Source of the DNA: Vibrio diazotrophicus | Lineage (GTDB): Bacteria; Pseudomonadota; Gammaproteobacteria; Enterobacterales; Vibrionaceae | Length of the DNA stretch: 64,000 nt | Direction: 5' to 3' | Assembly (NCBI RefSeq): GCF_038452265.1 | Contig: NZ_CP151842.1 | Span: 2,480,001 to 2,544,000, forward strand | Shown: piece after piece, positions 26,484-35,232 of the stretch | Numbering within the stretch: the stretch's first letter is position 1 | Layout of the letters: every line of letters starts with the position of its first letter | Position numbers and translations under genes: made by a program | The notes under the pieces: generated by a model | The model's input: only the letters and a program-made list of their open reading frames with translations | Told to the model about the DNA's origin: nothing | Databases searched by the model: none

Positions 26484-27434
26484 TTAAAGTTCGCCCATCT
26501 GGTCGATTTGAGATTTCACTCGTAGCACTTTGTCTGCGTATTCTGGGTCAGTTGCGTATCCCGCTTTATGAATACCTCGAATGAACTCTTCGTTGCTACC
26601 TTGATGATTCAGTGCCGTAGTGTAACGAGGGTTCTTTTCTAAGAAACGAACATAATCGTTAAAGCTGTCTTGGAAAGAGTTATACGAACGGAATGCCGCT
26701 TTTTCCATAACAGGTGTATTGTGGTGATACTCCAAGGTTTGAGTTGCCACTTTGTTTCCTTGCCAACTGCGATCCGCTTTAATGTTGAATAAATTGTTGC
26801 TGCTACCACGGGCATTTTTAACCACTTTCTGCCCCCAGCCTGTTTCTAATGCCGCTTGAGCAATCAGTAGAGAGGCATCAATGCCCAACGCTTTTGCCGC
26901 TTTATCAGCATAAGGCTTCAATGAAGAAACAAATGAACGCGGTGATTCAAAGTTTGCCGCCTGTTGAGCCTCTGCGCCACTAGCAGTAGCACTACCAGCC
27001 ATCGCGAGTTCACTGTCATCACTCATTTCTGCTCGGTTTGCCTGTGCTTCGCGAGAACGTTCTACACGGCGCATCGCTTCTTGGAAACCATCTTCACCGC
27101 CAGATTGTGATTTCTCACCAGCAGACAGTTGCGCCACAATCATATCCGCTAAACCAAGCGAACCCGACGAGCTCAGTTCACTGGTCATTTGCTCATCAAG
27201 CATCTGACGATAGAAATCTTCATTTTGACTGTTAAACAGTTCCGATTTGAAGCCAGAATTCGCGTCACGCATCGACTTCAGCATCATGTTGGTAAAGATC
27301 GATTCAAACTGACGAGCTGCCGCAGTTAACGCTTCTTTTTCTGAGTTTTCATCACCACCCACAGCCTGCTTACGCAGTTTATCTAGGCTGGCAATATCGT
27401 GAATAAAACCAATATCGTTAGAGTTATTAATCAT
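26484..27434 (-). CDS. flgJ: Flagellar peptidoglycan hydrolase and rod cap FlgJ
   Basis: FlgJ caps the growing rod and digests peptidoglycan to let it pass. The 316-residue protein keeps both domains: an N-terminal rod-cap part (AARQFESIFTNMMLKSMRDAN, FYRQMLDEQM) at about 35-100, and a C-terminal glucosaminidase domain from about 165 with LLIAQAALETGWGQKV (catalytic Glu) and NLFNIKADRSWQG. The dual-domain form is the rule in gammaproteobacteria. It starts 10 bases after flgI. Confidence 0.95.
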   Translation of the reverse strand: MINNSNDIGFIHDIASLDKLRKQAVGGDENSEKEALTAAARQFESIFTNMMLKSMRDANSGFKSELFNSQNEDFYRQMLDEQMTSELSSSGSLGLADMIVAQLSAGEKSQSGGEDGFQEAMRRVERSREAQANRAEMSDDSELAMAGSATASGAEAQQAANFESPRSFVSSLKPYADKAAKALGIDASLLIAQAALETGWGQKVVKNARGSSNNLFNIKADRSWQGNKVATQTLEYHHNTPVMEKAAFRSYNSFQDSFNDYVRFLEKNPRYTTALNHQGSNEEFIRGIHKAGYATDPEYADKVLRVKSQIDQMGEL

Positions 27435-27444
27435 CTTAATCTCC

Positions 27445-28530
27445 TTAGATAATGATCAACTGACCTTCAATAGCACCTGCTTGCTTAAGAGCTTGCAGGA
27501 TTGCCATTAAGTCTGAAGGCGCTGCGCCGACTTCGTTTACTGCACGTACAAGTTCATCGAGAGTCACACCCGGCTCAAGTTTAAACATCTTGCCCTGCTT
27601 CTCTTCTACTTCGATAGTCGAATTAGGAACAACCACGGTTTGACCACCAGAGAAAGCATTCGGCTGGCTGACATTTAGATTCTCTTTAATAGCCACTGTC
27701 ATACCACCATGAGTCACTGCCGCGGGTTTTAAGCGAACGTGCTGACCAACAACGATAGTACCAGTGCGGGAGTTAACAATAATTTTTGCCGATCCGTCTG
27801 CTGGGTTAAATTCTAAGTTTTCAATCGCAGAAAGAAATGCCACTCGCTGGCTCACATCACGAGGAGCACGAACGCGAACTGATGCAGCATCTACCGCTGA
27901 TGCCATTTGAGGGCCAAGGAAGTTGTTCACTGCATCTGCCATACGTTGAGCAGTAGTAAAATCCGACTCCAGTAAGTTGAAGGTAATAAAATCGCCGCGA
28001 CCAAATGGTGTTGGAACTTCACGCTCGACAATCGCACCACCTGAAATCATACCCACCGCTGGGTTATTACCCACGACTTTTGAACCGTCCGCGCCAGAGG
28101 CACTAAAGCCGCTAACAACTAAGTTACCTTGTGCCACAGCATAGACCTGACCATCCAAACCTTTTAAGAAGGTTTGCATCAATGTGCCGCCACGCAGGCT
28201 TTTCGCTGAGCCGATTGAAGAAACAGTAATATCGACCGTTTGACCTTGCTTAGAGAATGCTGGCAAATCAGCCGTCACGATTACAGCGGCAACGTTTTTG
28301 GTTTTTGGCTTAGTGCCAGGTGGCAATTGAATGCCGAAGCTTTGCAGCATGGCGTTGAAGCTTTGATCTGTGAAAGGTGTGGATTCACCCGTACCCGGCA
28401 AACCAGTCACCAAACCGTAGCCCACCAATTGGTTACTACGCACACCTGCTACTTGAGCAACATCTTTGATGCGAGCAGCGTTGGCGCTTGCTGTCACTAG
28501 CATCATCAATAACAAAGTGAGTTTTTTCAT
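27445..28530 (-). CDS. flgI: Flagellar P-ring protein FlgI
   Basis: FlgI forms the P ring of the basal body in the periplasm. The 361-residue precursor has a Sec signal peptide (MKKLTLLLMMLVTASANA) and the conserved ARIKDVAQVAGVRSNQLVGYGLV start of the mature protein, with GQTVDITVSSIGSAKSLRGGTL. It lies after flgH with a 116-base gap that contains a terminator-like hairpin. Confidence 0.96.
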   Translation of the reverse strand: MKKLTLLLMMLVTASANAARIKDVAQVAGVRSNQLVGYGLVTGLPGTGESTPFTDQSFNAMLQSFGIQLPPGTKPKTKNVAAVIVTADLPAFSKQGQTVDITVSSIGSAKSLRGGTLMQTFLKGLDGQVYAVAQGNLVVSGFSASGADGSKVVGNNPAVGMISGGAIVEREVPTPFGRGDFITFNLLESDFTTAQRMADAVNNFLGPQMASAVDAASVRVRAPRDVSQRVAFLSAIENLEFNPADGSAKIIVNSRTGTIVVGQHVRLKPAAVTHGGMTVAIKENLNVSQPNAFSGGQTVVVPNSTIEVEEKQGKMFKLEPGVTLDELVRAVNEVGAAPSDLMAILQALKQAGAIEGQLIII

Positions 28531-28570
28531 TGTGGGTTACCGTTAACGTTAGGTCTGCCGACCTGAGTTC

Positions 28571-28601
28571 AAAAAAACAAATGAGGCCAATTAGGCCTCA
28601 T
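28571..28601 (-). terminator. Terminator-like hairpin between flgH and flgI
   Basis: A perfect 8-bp stem ATGAGGCC/GGCCTCAT with a 5-base loop, followed on the minus strand by a T-rich run (TTGTTTTTTTG). It looks like a real intrinsic terminator inside a flagellar operon; it may be an attenuator lowering flgI/flgJ expression, or flgI may have its own promoter. Confidence 0.7.
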
Positions 28602-28646
28602 CGATATCAACTTAATTCTGTCAATTCTTCGACTGTAGAGCTTAAT

Positions 28647-29426
28647 CTACAGAGACACATTAAAAAATCGTGCCAAGAATCCAGGTTCTTGCATATCTTG
28701 GTTCGTTCCGGTACCAGAATATTGAATTCGAGCGTTAGAAATACGGGTTGAAGCAATGGTGTTATCAAAATCAATGTCGTCAGGACGAATAGTTCCGCTT
28801 AAACGAATGTACTCATCACCGGTATTAAAGGTTAACCATTTTTCACCACGAATCACGAGGTTACCGTTTGCCAGTACTTCAATAACTTCGACTGTAATCG
28901 AACCCGAAAGACTATTGCTCTGGTTAGCTTCTGCACTGCCGCTGAATTTATTGTCATTTTTTAACGCATAGGAAAAGTTGTAATCACCCACGGTTAAGTT
29001 CTGCCCACCGACGGCAAGAGGATCCATCGATGCATCATTCGATTTTGACAAATCAGCATCAGCACTTTTTGCCGCTTTGGTTTTTTCATCCAAGGTCACT
29101 GTAATGATGTCACCAATAATACGAGGTTTTGAATCATCATAAAGGCTACTTGAGTTAGCTAAATTAAATAGTGAACCCGTCTCTGCTGCGTAATGTTCCG
29201 GCTTAGCTTTCGGGTGAATCGGTGCCCATGCAGGATCGCCAGCAACAGGATCAGTCCGTTTACGCAGAGTATCAACCATGCCAGTATCAGTTTCAACAGC
29301 CTTGTCACCTTCAACCGCATCTACGACCGTAGTTCCAGCAGTCACATCCGAAGTTTCGATCTCTTCTGGCAGTAATCCGCAACCAGAAACCGTCAAAACA
29401 AAAATTAGGCTAAGTAAACGTTTCAT
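28647..29426 (-). CDS. flgH: Flagellar L-ring lipoprotein FlgH
   Basis: FlgH forms the outer-membrane L ring. The 259-residue protein has a lipoprotein signal with lipobox VSGC near residue 16, and the conserved FlgH parts GSLFNLANSSSLYDDSKPRIIGDIITV-like and GNLVIRGEKWLTFNTGDEYIRLSG-like segments. Starts at GTG 29432, ATG 29429 and ATG 29426 are in frame; GAGAGA is best spaced for 29426. It follows flgG by about 50 bases. Confidence 0.94.
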   Translation of the reverse strand: MKRLLSLIFVLTVSGCGLLPEEIETSDVTAGTTVVDAVEGDKAVETDTGMVDTLRKRTDPVAGDPAWAPIHPKAKPEHYAAETGSLFNLANSSSLYDDSKPRIIGDIITVTLDEKTKAAKSADADLSKSNDASMDPLAVGGQNLTVGDYNFSYALKNDNKFSGSAEANQSNSLSGSITVEVIEVLANGNLVIRGEKWLTFNTGDEYIRLSGTIRPDDIDFDNTIASTRISNARIQYSGTGTNQDMQEPGFLARFFNVSL

Positions 29427-29476
29427 CATCACTATCTCTCAATCACTCTATATAAACCAAAGTTACTGCTATTGGG

Positions 29477-30265
29477 TTATAGCTGCTGGTTCGCATAGCT
29501 CATCATCTTGTCTACTGCCGAGATAACTTTCGAGTTCATCTCATAGACACGTTGAGCTTCAATCATATTCACCAGCTCTTCAGTTACGTTAACGTTTGAG
29601 CTTTCCAGTGTTGACTGACGAATGCTACCTAGGCCATCTAGACCCGGCACACCTTCTTGTGGGTCACCACTTGCCCCTGTCGGCAAGTAAAGGTTCTGAC
29701 CAATCGGCTCTAAACCACCTGGGTTAATAAAATCTACCGTGGTGATCTGCCCTAAAACTTGGTTGTCTTGCTGACCACGAATTCGAGCCGACACTTCACC
29801 GTCATTACCGATAGTGATTGATATAGCATCTTCAGGAACCACAATTTCAGGGTCCAAAGCGTAGCCCGCACCTGAGGTCACAATTACACCTTCATCATTC
29901 AGTGTGAACTGACCATTTCGTGAATAACCGATATTGCCATCCGGCATCAGGATTTGGAAAAAACCATCCCCTTCGATCATCATGTCGAGGCTGTTGGTTG
30001 TCGTTTGTGCGTTACCATTGGTGTGTACTTTTTGAGTAGCCACCACTTTAGAACCCGCACCTAACATCAAACCACTTGGCAATTCAGTATTCTGAGATGA
30101 CTGACCACCAGGCTGGTTAATATTTTGATAGAACAAATCTTCAAAGACCGCACGACTCTTCTTGTAACCAATGGTTGATGCGTTCGCTAAGTTGTTCGAG
30201 ATCGTCGCAATATTGGTTTGCTGCGCGTCGAGGCCTGTTTTACTTACCCATAATGCCGGCTGCAT
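29477..30265 (-). CDS. flgG: Flagellar distal rod protein FlgG
   Basis: FlgG builds the distal rod. The 262-residue protein has the rod N-terminal motif LWVSKTGLDAQQTNIATISNNLANAS, the central GDGFFQI segment, and the C-terminal ESSNVNVTEELVNMIEAQRVYEMNSKVIS. Length equals the family norm of about 260. It starts 20 bases after flgF. Confidence 0.96.
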   Translation of the reverse strand: MQPALWVSKTGLDAQQTNIATISNNLANASTIGYKKSRAVFEDLFYQNINQPGGQSSQNTELPSGLMLGAGSKVVATQKVHTNGNAQTTTNSLDMMIEGDGFFQILMPDGNIGYSRNGQFTLNDEGVIVTSGAGYALDPEIVVPEDAISITIGNDGEVSARIRGQQDNQVLGQITTVDFINPGGLEPIGQNLYLPTGASGDPQEGVPGLDGLGSIRQSTLESSNVNVTEELVNMIEAQRVYEMNSKVISAVDKMMSYANQQL

Positions 30266-30285
30266 ACTAATTTCCTTTCAATTGG

Positions 30286-31035
30286 TTAGCTCATACGAAG
30301 CAGAGAATCGGACGATTTGTCCATGTCTTCTGCCGTGCTCATCATTTTGACTTGCATTTCAAACTGACGCTGTAACTCGATTAGGCTGGTCATTTCACCC
30401 ACCGCATTGACGTTACTGCCTTCTAGGGCTCTGGTCAGAATTTTTACATTGGCATCTGCATCGTATGCCGTGTTTGGATCTTTCGCGCGGAAAAGACCAT
30501 TAACATCTTTATATAAATCTTGGTTGTTTGGACGAACAAGCTTAATACGGTCGACGATTTCCATTGCATCTGCTGGAGCGCCTTGCGGGCGAACAGAAAT
30601 AGTACCGTCGTTACCAATTTCAACTTTTGCCACTGGTACCGGTAAAGTAATTGGCGCACCAGTTTCACCAAGCACCAAGTGACCATTGCCGTTAAGCAAA
30701 AGACCGGTTTGGTCGATCTGCAAATTACCGTTACGAGTTAAACCTTCAGCGCCGGTTTTGTCTTGAACAGCAATCCAGCCATCGCCTTGAATGGTGACAT
30801 CCAAATCACGTCCCGTTGTGATAACACTGCCTTGCTGGAAATTGTTTCCTGGGCGTTCAGTCATACTGAACACTCGGCTAGGCAGACCATCACCATATGC
30901 TTGCATTGAACGAGCTTGTGCTAAGTCAGCACGAAAACCAGTTGTGCTTACGTTGGCCAAGTTATTCGCTCTTAGCTGCATAGCTTGCATATTTTGCTTT
31001 GCGCCACTCATGGCGAGAAACAATGCACGGTCCAT
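30286..31035 (-). CDS. flgF: Flagellar proximal rod protein FlgF
   Basis: FlgF is a proximal rod subunit. The 249-residue protein shows RALFLAMSGAKQNMQAMQLRANNLANVST and a C-terminal ALEGSNVNAVGEMTSLIELQRQFEMQ. The frame opens at 31047, but the four extra codons contain the ribosome site (GGAG) of the ATG at 31035, so that is the start. A sigma-54 promoter lies 37 bases upstream, so flgFGHIJ form a separate unit from flgBCDE. Confidence 0.95.
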   Translation of the reverse strand: MDRALFLAMSGAKQNMQAMQLRANNLANVSTTGFRADLAQARSMQAYGDGLPSRVFSMTERPGNNFQQGSVITTGRDLDVTIQGDGWIAVQDKTGAEGLTRNGNLQIDQTGLLLNGNGHLVLGETGAPITLPVPVAKVEIGNDGTISVRPQGAPADAMEIVDRIKLVRPNNQDLYKDVNGLFRAKDPNTAYDADANVKILTRALEGSNVNAVGEMTSLIELQRQFEMQVKMMSTAEDMDKSSDSLLRMS

Positions 31036-31071
31036 AATTTGCTCCAAAATTCATCTGTTACGACTTATAAA

Positions 31072-31086
31072 GCAATAGGTGTGCCA
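31072..31086 (-). promoter_or_regulatory. Sigma-54 promoter of flgFGHIJ
   Basis: Minus strand TGGCAC-N5-TTGC, a perfect match to the consensus, 37 bases upstream of the flgF start. Confidence 0.88.
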
Positions 31087-31178
31087 AGTTTTATTTTTAA
31101 TATAAAACAGAAAGTTATAGTAAGTAGAAGGGGTGTTACGGGGAGGTTTGCCGCGGCAATGTGGCAAGCTGGCAATCC

Positions 31179-31208
31179 TATCAAGCCAGCGTTGCCGCTG
31201 GCTTGATA
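31179..31208. terminator. Long perfect hairpin after flgE
   Basis: A 13-bp perfect inverted repeat (TATCAAGCCAGCG with its complement) and a 4-base loop, 31 bases past the flgE stop. There is no T-run on either side, so it may be a transcript-end stabiliser rather than an intrinsic terminator. Confidence 0.6.
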
Positions 31209-31238
31209 GACCAGATGACCATATATACGAAGATCGTA

Positions 31239-32543
31239 TTATCGAATCTGCAGGATGTTTTGTTGTAGCTGGTTGTGAACTTCAAGCGCACGTGAGTTAG
31301 CTTGGAAGTTACGTTGAGCAGAGATCAAATCCACTAACTCTTGGGTCATATCAATGTTGGATTGCTCTAAAGTACCGTTGTTGATCGAACCAAAAGAGCC
31401 TTTGTTTGATTCGCCCCAGATCTTGTCACCAGAGAACTGAGTTGAATCCCATTGAGTACCACCTTTTTTATCCAGACCTTGTTCGTTAGATACACGTACT
31501 AACGCAACTCGGCCTAGAGTGATGTTTTCACCGTTTGAGTAAGTGCCTAGCACACTACCGTTTTCGTCAAAGTCGATCTTAGTTAAGAAACCCGTTGTTG
31601 CGCCATCTTCATCGAACTTAGTCAATTCAAATGGTGCAGCAAACTGAGTTGCTGAATCTAGACCAAAGGAGAGTGTCTGGTTAACATCTGCGCCATTTAG
31701 GTTAATAGGATTTGCACCTGCGCCTAGAGGATCAGAAACAATTGGCTGCCCGTTGTTCAAACTTGCTAACGTACCGTCATTGTTAAACTTCATGGAGTGA
31801 CCAACATGACCAGTCGGTGTAGTCGCATCACCACCAGTGATGTTCAATGGCTTCTCACCGTCTTTGTCTGTCACTGTGTAATAAGTTTGCCACGTATTTG
31901 GCTGAGTTTGGTCTTTCAGATAATACGTAGTTAGCTTATACGACTGCCCCATTGAGTCATAAATGGTCGATGACGTTGAGCGGTTATAAGTTTCAGGATC
32001 ATTGTAGTCAAACAACGCTGGATCTTTCAGATCACCGTTTGCTGGAAGGTTTACACCTACTTCAATGTTTGCCGTTTGTTTAGGTTTACCAAACTCTGCT
32101 GGAATGTTCAGTGGCTGTGGTTCATAAGAAAGCACATCACCAGTATCAGGGTTTACCTGATAGCCCAGTAGGAACTCATCATTCGACGTCACCATGAAAT
32201 TGTCTTTGTTCAGGTGGAAAGCACCGTTACGAGTCAATTCATTTTGCTGTGGAATAAGGCGATCTTTAGATACCGCGAAAAAGCCAGTGCCCGAGATACG
32301 CAAGTCCATTGGGTTGTTAGTATAAATACTTGAACCTTCGTGGAACTGCTGGGCAACTTTATTCACTTGTACACCACCACCCGGAGTGGTTTTAGCGTTG
32401 GTAAATAAAGAGCTTGAGTAAACATCACCGAACTCCGCACGTGACTCTTTAAAGCCGAATGTGTTTGCGTTCGCAATGTTGTTACTGGTTGTGTTCAGGT
32501 CTAACTGAGCTGCGGATAAACCGCTAAGAGATACATATGACAT
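31239..32543 (-). CDS. flgE: Flagellar hook protein FlgE
   Basis: FlgE polymerises into the hook. The 434-residue protein starts MSYVSLSGLSAAQLDLNTTSNNIANANTFG-like and ends ALEVHNQLQQNILQIR, the standard hook ends; the middle (GDATTPTGHVGHSMKFNNDG) is the variable surface. Length fits Vibrio hooks. It lies 27 bases after flgD. Confidence 0.96.
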   Translation of the reverse strand: MSYVSLSGLSAAQLDLNTTSNNIANANTFGFKESRAEFGDVYSSSLFTNAKTTPGGGVQVNKVAQQFHEGSSIYTNNPMDLRISGTGFFAVSKDRLIPQQNELTRNGAFHLNKDNFMVTSNDEFLLGYQVNPDTGDVLSYEPQPLNIPAEFGKPKQTANIEVGVNLPANGDLKDPALFDYNDPETYNRSTSSTIYDSMGQSYKLTTYYLKDQTQPNTWQTYYTVTDKDGEKPLNITGGDATTPTGHVGHSMKFNNDGTLASLNNGQPIVSDPLGAGANPINLNGADVNQTLSFGLDSATQFAAPFELTKFDEDGATTGFLTKIDFDENGSVLGTYSNGENITLGRVALVRVSNEQGLDKKGGTQWDSTQFSGDKIWGESNKGSFGSINNGTLEQSNIDMTQELVDLISAQRNFQANSRALEVHNQLQQNILQIR

Positions 32544-32570
32544 TCCAAATTCTCCTATCTAGCTAGCATT

Positions 32571-33278
32571 CTATGCTTTGCCAACTTCAAGTACTTCAGC
32601 AAGTTTCACTGGTGATGTGAAACCAGCTAGATTGAGTAGTACGTTACCATCACCCTTACCAAGCAGAACACTATTGACGTTAGCGTAAGTAGATACGCCA
32701 AATTCAGTACTTGTTCCATCTAGTAGACCAGCGGCTTTCACTTTGTATTTGCCGGCCGGCAATGGATTACCGTTTTGATCTTTTCCATCCCATTCGACAC
32801 GGTTGTCACCGGCCGGTTTAGCTCCTACATCCATAGTACGAACTAGCTGTCCCATTTCGTCTTCGATACGAACAAATAAATTCTCTACCGAACTTGGAAG
32901 CTTAACCATTGCCGCCATGCCTGCATCATCTTTCTTAACGCCTGCAGCACCAGGTACCAATACATCACGACCTACCAGTGATGATGCTTGCAAGGCTTGG
33001 TTAGATGTCATTGCCGAGTTCAAACTCTCAAATTGAGTGTTCATCTTGCCAATACCATCAACCGTCGCAAATGATGCCATTTGCGCAATCATCTGGTCAT
33101 TGCTAACCGGCTTAAAAGGATCTTGCTGAGAAAGTTGCTTCGTGAGCAGGGAAAGAAAATCTTCTTGTTTAAGATCTTGTTTACCTGTGCTCTCAGTCGG
33201 CTTCTTCTGTTCTTGAAGAGCTTTCAGCTGGTCAACATAGGACAAGCCGCTTTGACCAACGTTATCTATTCCGGCCAT
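32571..33278 (-). CDS. flgD: Flagellar hook assembly protein FlgD
   Basis: FlgD is the scaffold cap for hook growth. The 235-residue protein has the N-terminal QEDFLSLLTKQLSQQDPFKPVSNDQMIAQMA motif and the C-terminal FlgD Ig/tudor-like part (RVEWDGKDQNGNPLPAGKYKV). It follows flgC with 17 bases between. Confidence 0.95.
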   Translation of the reverse strand: MAGIDNVGQSGLSYVDQLKALQEQKKPTESTGKQDLKQEDFLSLLTKQLSQQDPFKPVSNDQMIAQMASFATVDGIGKMNTQFESLNSAMTSNQALQASSLVGRDVLVPGAAGVKKDDAGMAAMVKLPSSVENLFVRIEDEMGQLVRTMDVGAKPAGDNRVEWDGKDQNGNPLPAGKYKVKAAGLLDGTSTEFGVSTYANVNSVLLGKGDGNVLLNLAGFTSPVKLAEVLEVGKA

Positions 33279-33295
33279 ACGCTAACTCCTTATCC

Positions 33296-33712
33296 TTATT
33301 GACCCATCTGCAGCGTACGCAGCAGCATTTGTTTACTTGCATCTGCAACTTGTACGTTCGTTTGGTATGAACGTGATGCAGAAATCATATTAGCCATTTC
33401 TTCCATTACGTTAACGTTAGGCTTATAGATATAGCCTTCGTCATTCGCAAGTGGGTGGTCAGGGTTAAACTCCGCTGATAGCGGTTTATCACTTTCCACA
33501 ATACCTAACACTTTCACAGGCACGTTTGGGTCGCGGTTAAAACGTGCTTTACTCAACTCGGCACCGAACACTGCGTGACGCGCTTTATAAGTATCTTCAG
33601 CAGAGCTGCTGATACTGTCCGCGTTAGCAAGGTTACTTGAGGTTGTATTTAGACGAACAGACTCTGCACTCATCGCGGAACCTGTCACATTGAACACATT
33701 AAATAAGCTCAT
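33296..33712 (-). CDS. flgC: Flagellar proximal rod protein FlgC
   Basis: A 138-residue rod subunit with the N-terminal SLFNVFNVTGSAMSAESVRLNTTSSNLANAD-type motif and the C-terminal NVMEEMANMISASRSYQTNVQ. Length is typical. It begins 5 bases after flgB. Confidence 0.96.
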   Translation of the reverse strand: MSLFNVFNVTGSAMSAESVRLNTTSSNLANADSISSSAEDTYKARHAVFGAELSKARFNRDPNVPVKVLGIVESDKPLSAEFNPDHPLANDEGYIYKPNVNVMEEMANMISASRSYQTNVQVADASKQMLLRTLQMGQ

Positions 33713-33717
33713 CTAAA

Positions 33718-34113
33718 TTACTCCCCTTTAATTGCTTTCGTTAAGTTCTTGAATTTACTTCCTAAGAAGTCGAGTGATGCTTGGTGGCGAATCTGGTTTT
33801 GCATAAACAAGTTACGCTCTAAATCCACATCCACCGTGTTGCCATCACCAGTGTCAGGTTGAGTTGGAACGCGGTAAAGCATTTCCCCTGTCACAGTCGT
33901 AGAGGCAGGAATGTGCCGACCGTCCGTACGGCTAAGACCAATGCTTGCCCCCGAACTTGCCGCCTGCAAAGCCTTATTGAAGTCCATTCCTTTCGCCTTA
34001 AACCCAGGTGTATTCGCTTGAGCAATGTTAGTAGAGATAACCTCTGCATTGCGTTCACGAACACCCACCGTATGCTGGTGTATACCGAGTGCGTTGTTGA
34101 AAGAAATAGCCAT
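33718..34113 (-). CDS. flgB: Flagellar proximal rod protein FlgB
   Basis: A 131-residue rod subunit; AISFNNALGIHQHTVGVRERNAEVISTNIAQANTPGFKA is the family signature. The frame opens at 34149, but the ATG at 34113 has AGAGGC before it and gives the normal length. It is the first gene of flgBCDE, 45 bases after a sigma-54 promoter. Confidence 0.95.
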   Translation of the reverse strand: MAISFNNALGIHQHTVGVRERNAEVISTNIAQANTPGFKAKGMDFNKALQAASSGASIGLSRTDGRHIPASTTVTGEMLYRVPTQPDTGDGNTVDVDLERNLFMQNQIRHQASLDFLGSKFKNLTKAIKGE

Positions 34114-34158
34114 ACTTTGCCTCTTTAATAAGAACTGACCGTTAGTCATAGATTAAAA

Positions 34159-34173
34159 GCAATTAGCGTACCA
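34159..34173 (-). promoter_or_regulatory. Sigma-54 promoter of flgBCDE
   Basis: Minus strand TGGTAC-N5-TTGC: correct spacing, one mismatch in the -24 region, 45 bases before flgB. Confidence 0.78.
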
Positions 34174-34341
34174 ACTTTTAAATTTACTAATTCGCAATTA
34201 ATCTTTTCTCGTGTTGCAACCTTTTAGCTTGCATAAAACAGTTTGCAAAAAGCACGCCGTTTTGGCAGTAGCAAACCTATAAATTTAGAGATTTGGAATG
34301 TCTCTCTTTAGGTATAGAACAGAGAACCAGAAAGGAAAGAA

Positions 34342-34366
34342 AAAGCCCAGCGCTTGGCTGGGCTTT
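34342..34366 (-). terminator. Terminator after cheR
   Basis: 10-bp stem AAAGCCCAGC/GCTGGGCTTT, 5-base loop and A-rich plus strand giving a U-rich minus tail; separates cheVR from flgB. Confidence 0.88.
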
Positions 34367-34394
34367 AGAAAATAATGGGTTTGAAGCTTATGGC

Positions 34395-35222
34395 TTACTT
34401 GAGCTTATAGATGATGCCTGGATTACAACGCACCATTTCAAACTTGTCCGTCAGCCCAGTTAAAGACTCAGATGCACCAAGCAGCAGGTAACCACCGGGA
34501 TTTAGGTTGTTTGCCATCTGATTCAATACTTTGGCTTTCATATCTGGCGAGAAGTAAATCAATACATTTCGACAGAAAATGATGTCGAACTTACCGAGCA
34601 ACGCATAGCTTTCCATTAAGTTTTGCGGGCGGAAGTTCACCAAACGTTTGAGGCTATCTTTTACCTTCATACGTCCATCCCCTGCATCTTCAAAGAATGC
34701 ACGACGGCGCTCAGGAGACAAACCACGTCCCAGAGCGAGGTTGTCATAGACACCTGCACGACACATATCCAGCATGCTTGCTGAGATATCCGTTGCCGTG
34801 ATCGACACGCTTGGAAGTAAACCAGGACGACGCTGCTGAGTTTCAAGGATAGTCATTGCCATTGAATAAGGCTCTTGACCAGAAGAACTCGCCGCCGACC
34901 AGATTTTAATTGGGCGTTTTTTTGCCGCCATTTCTGGCAGTAAACGCTCAGCAAGCACAGTAAACGGATACGTATCACGAAACCACAAGGTTTCATTGGT
35001 TGTCATCGCATCAACTGCTGCCACACGCAAATCACGATTTCTCCCTGTTACGACATCTCGTAACAGGTCAGATAAACTAGCTAACTTATATTTAGTCACA
35101 AGTGGACTGAGACGACTTCTCACCAAGTACTGTTTGCTGTCTCCCAACACGATCCCGCATTGAGATTCCAGAAATCGGCAAAAGTCGCGATATTCTTGAT
35201 CGCTTATAGTAATAGCAGTCAT
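34395..35222 (-). CDS. cheR: Chemotaxis protein methyltransferase CheR
   Basis: CheR uses S-adenosylmethionine to methylate glutamates of chemoreceptors, counteracting CheB for adaptation. The 275-residue protein has the helical N-terminal domain (YRDFCRFLESQCGIVLG) and the SAM site WSAASSSGQEPYSMAM at about 107-122, with FDIIFCRNVLIYF. It follows cheV by 10 bases; cheV-cheR next to flgB is a known Vibrio arrangement. Confidence 0.95.
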   Translation of the reverse strand: MTAITISDQEYRDFCRFLESQCGIVLGDSKQYLVRSRLSPLVTKYKLASLSDLLRDVVTGRNRDLRVAAVDAMTTNETLWFRDTYPFTVLAERLLPEMAAKKRPIKIWSAASSSGQEPYSMAMTILETQQRRPGLLPSVSITATDISASMLDMCRAGVYDNLALGRGLSPERRRAFFEDAGDGRMKVKDSLKRLVNFRPQNLMESYALLGKFDIIFCRNVLIYFSPDMKAKVLNQMANNLNPGGYLLLGASESLTGLTDKFEMVRCNPGIIYKLK

Positions 35223-35232
35223 TAATTTCTCT

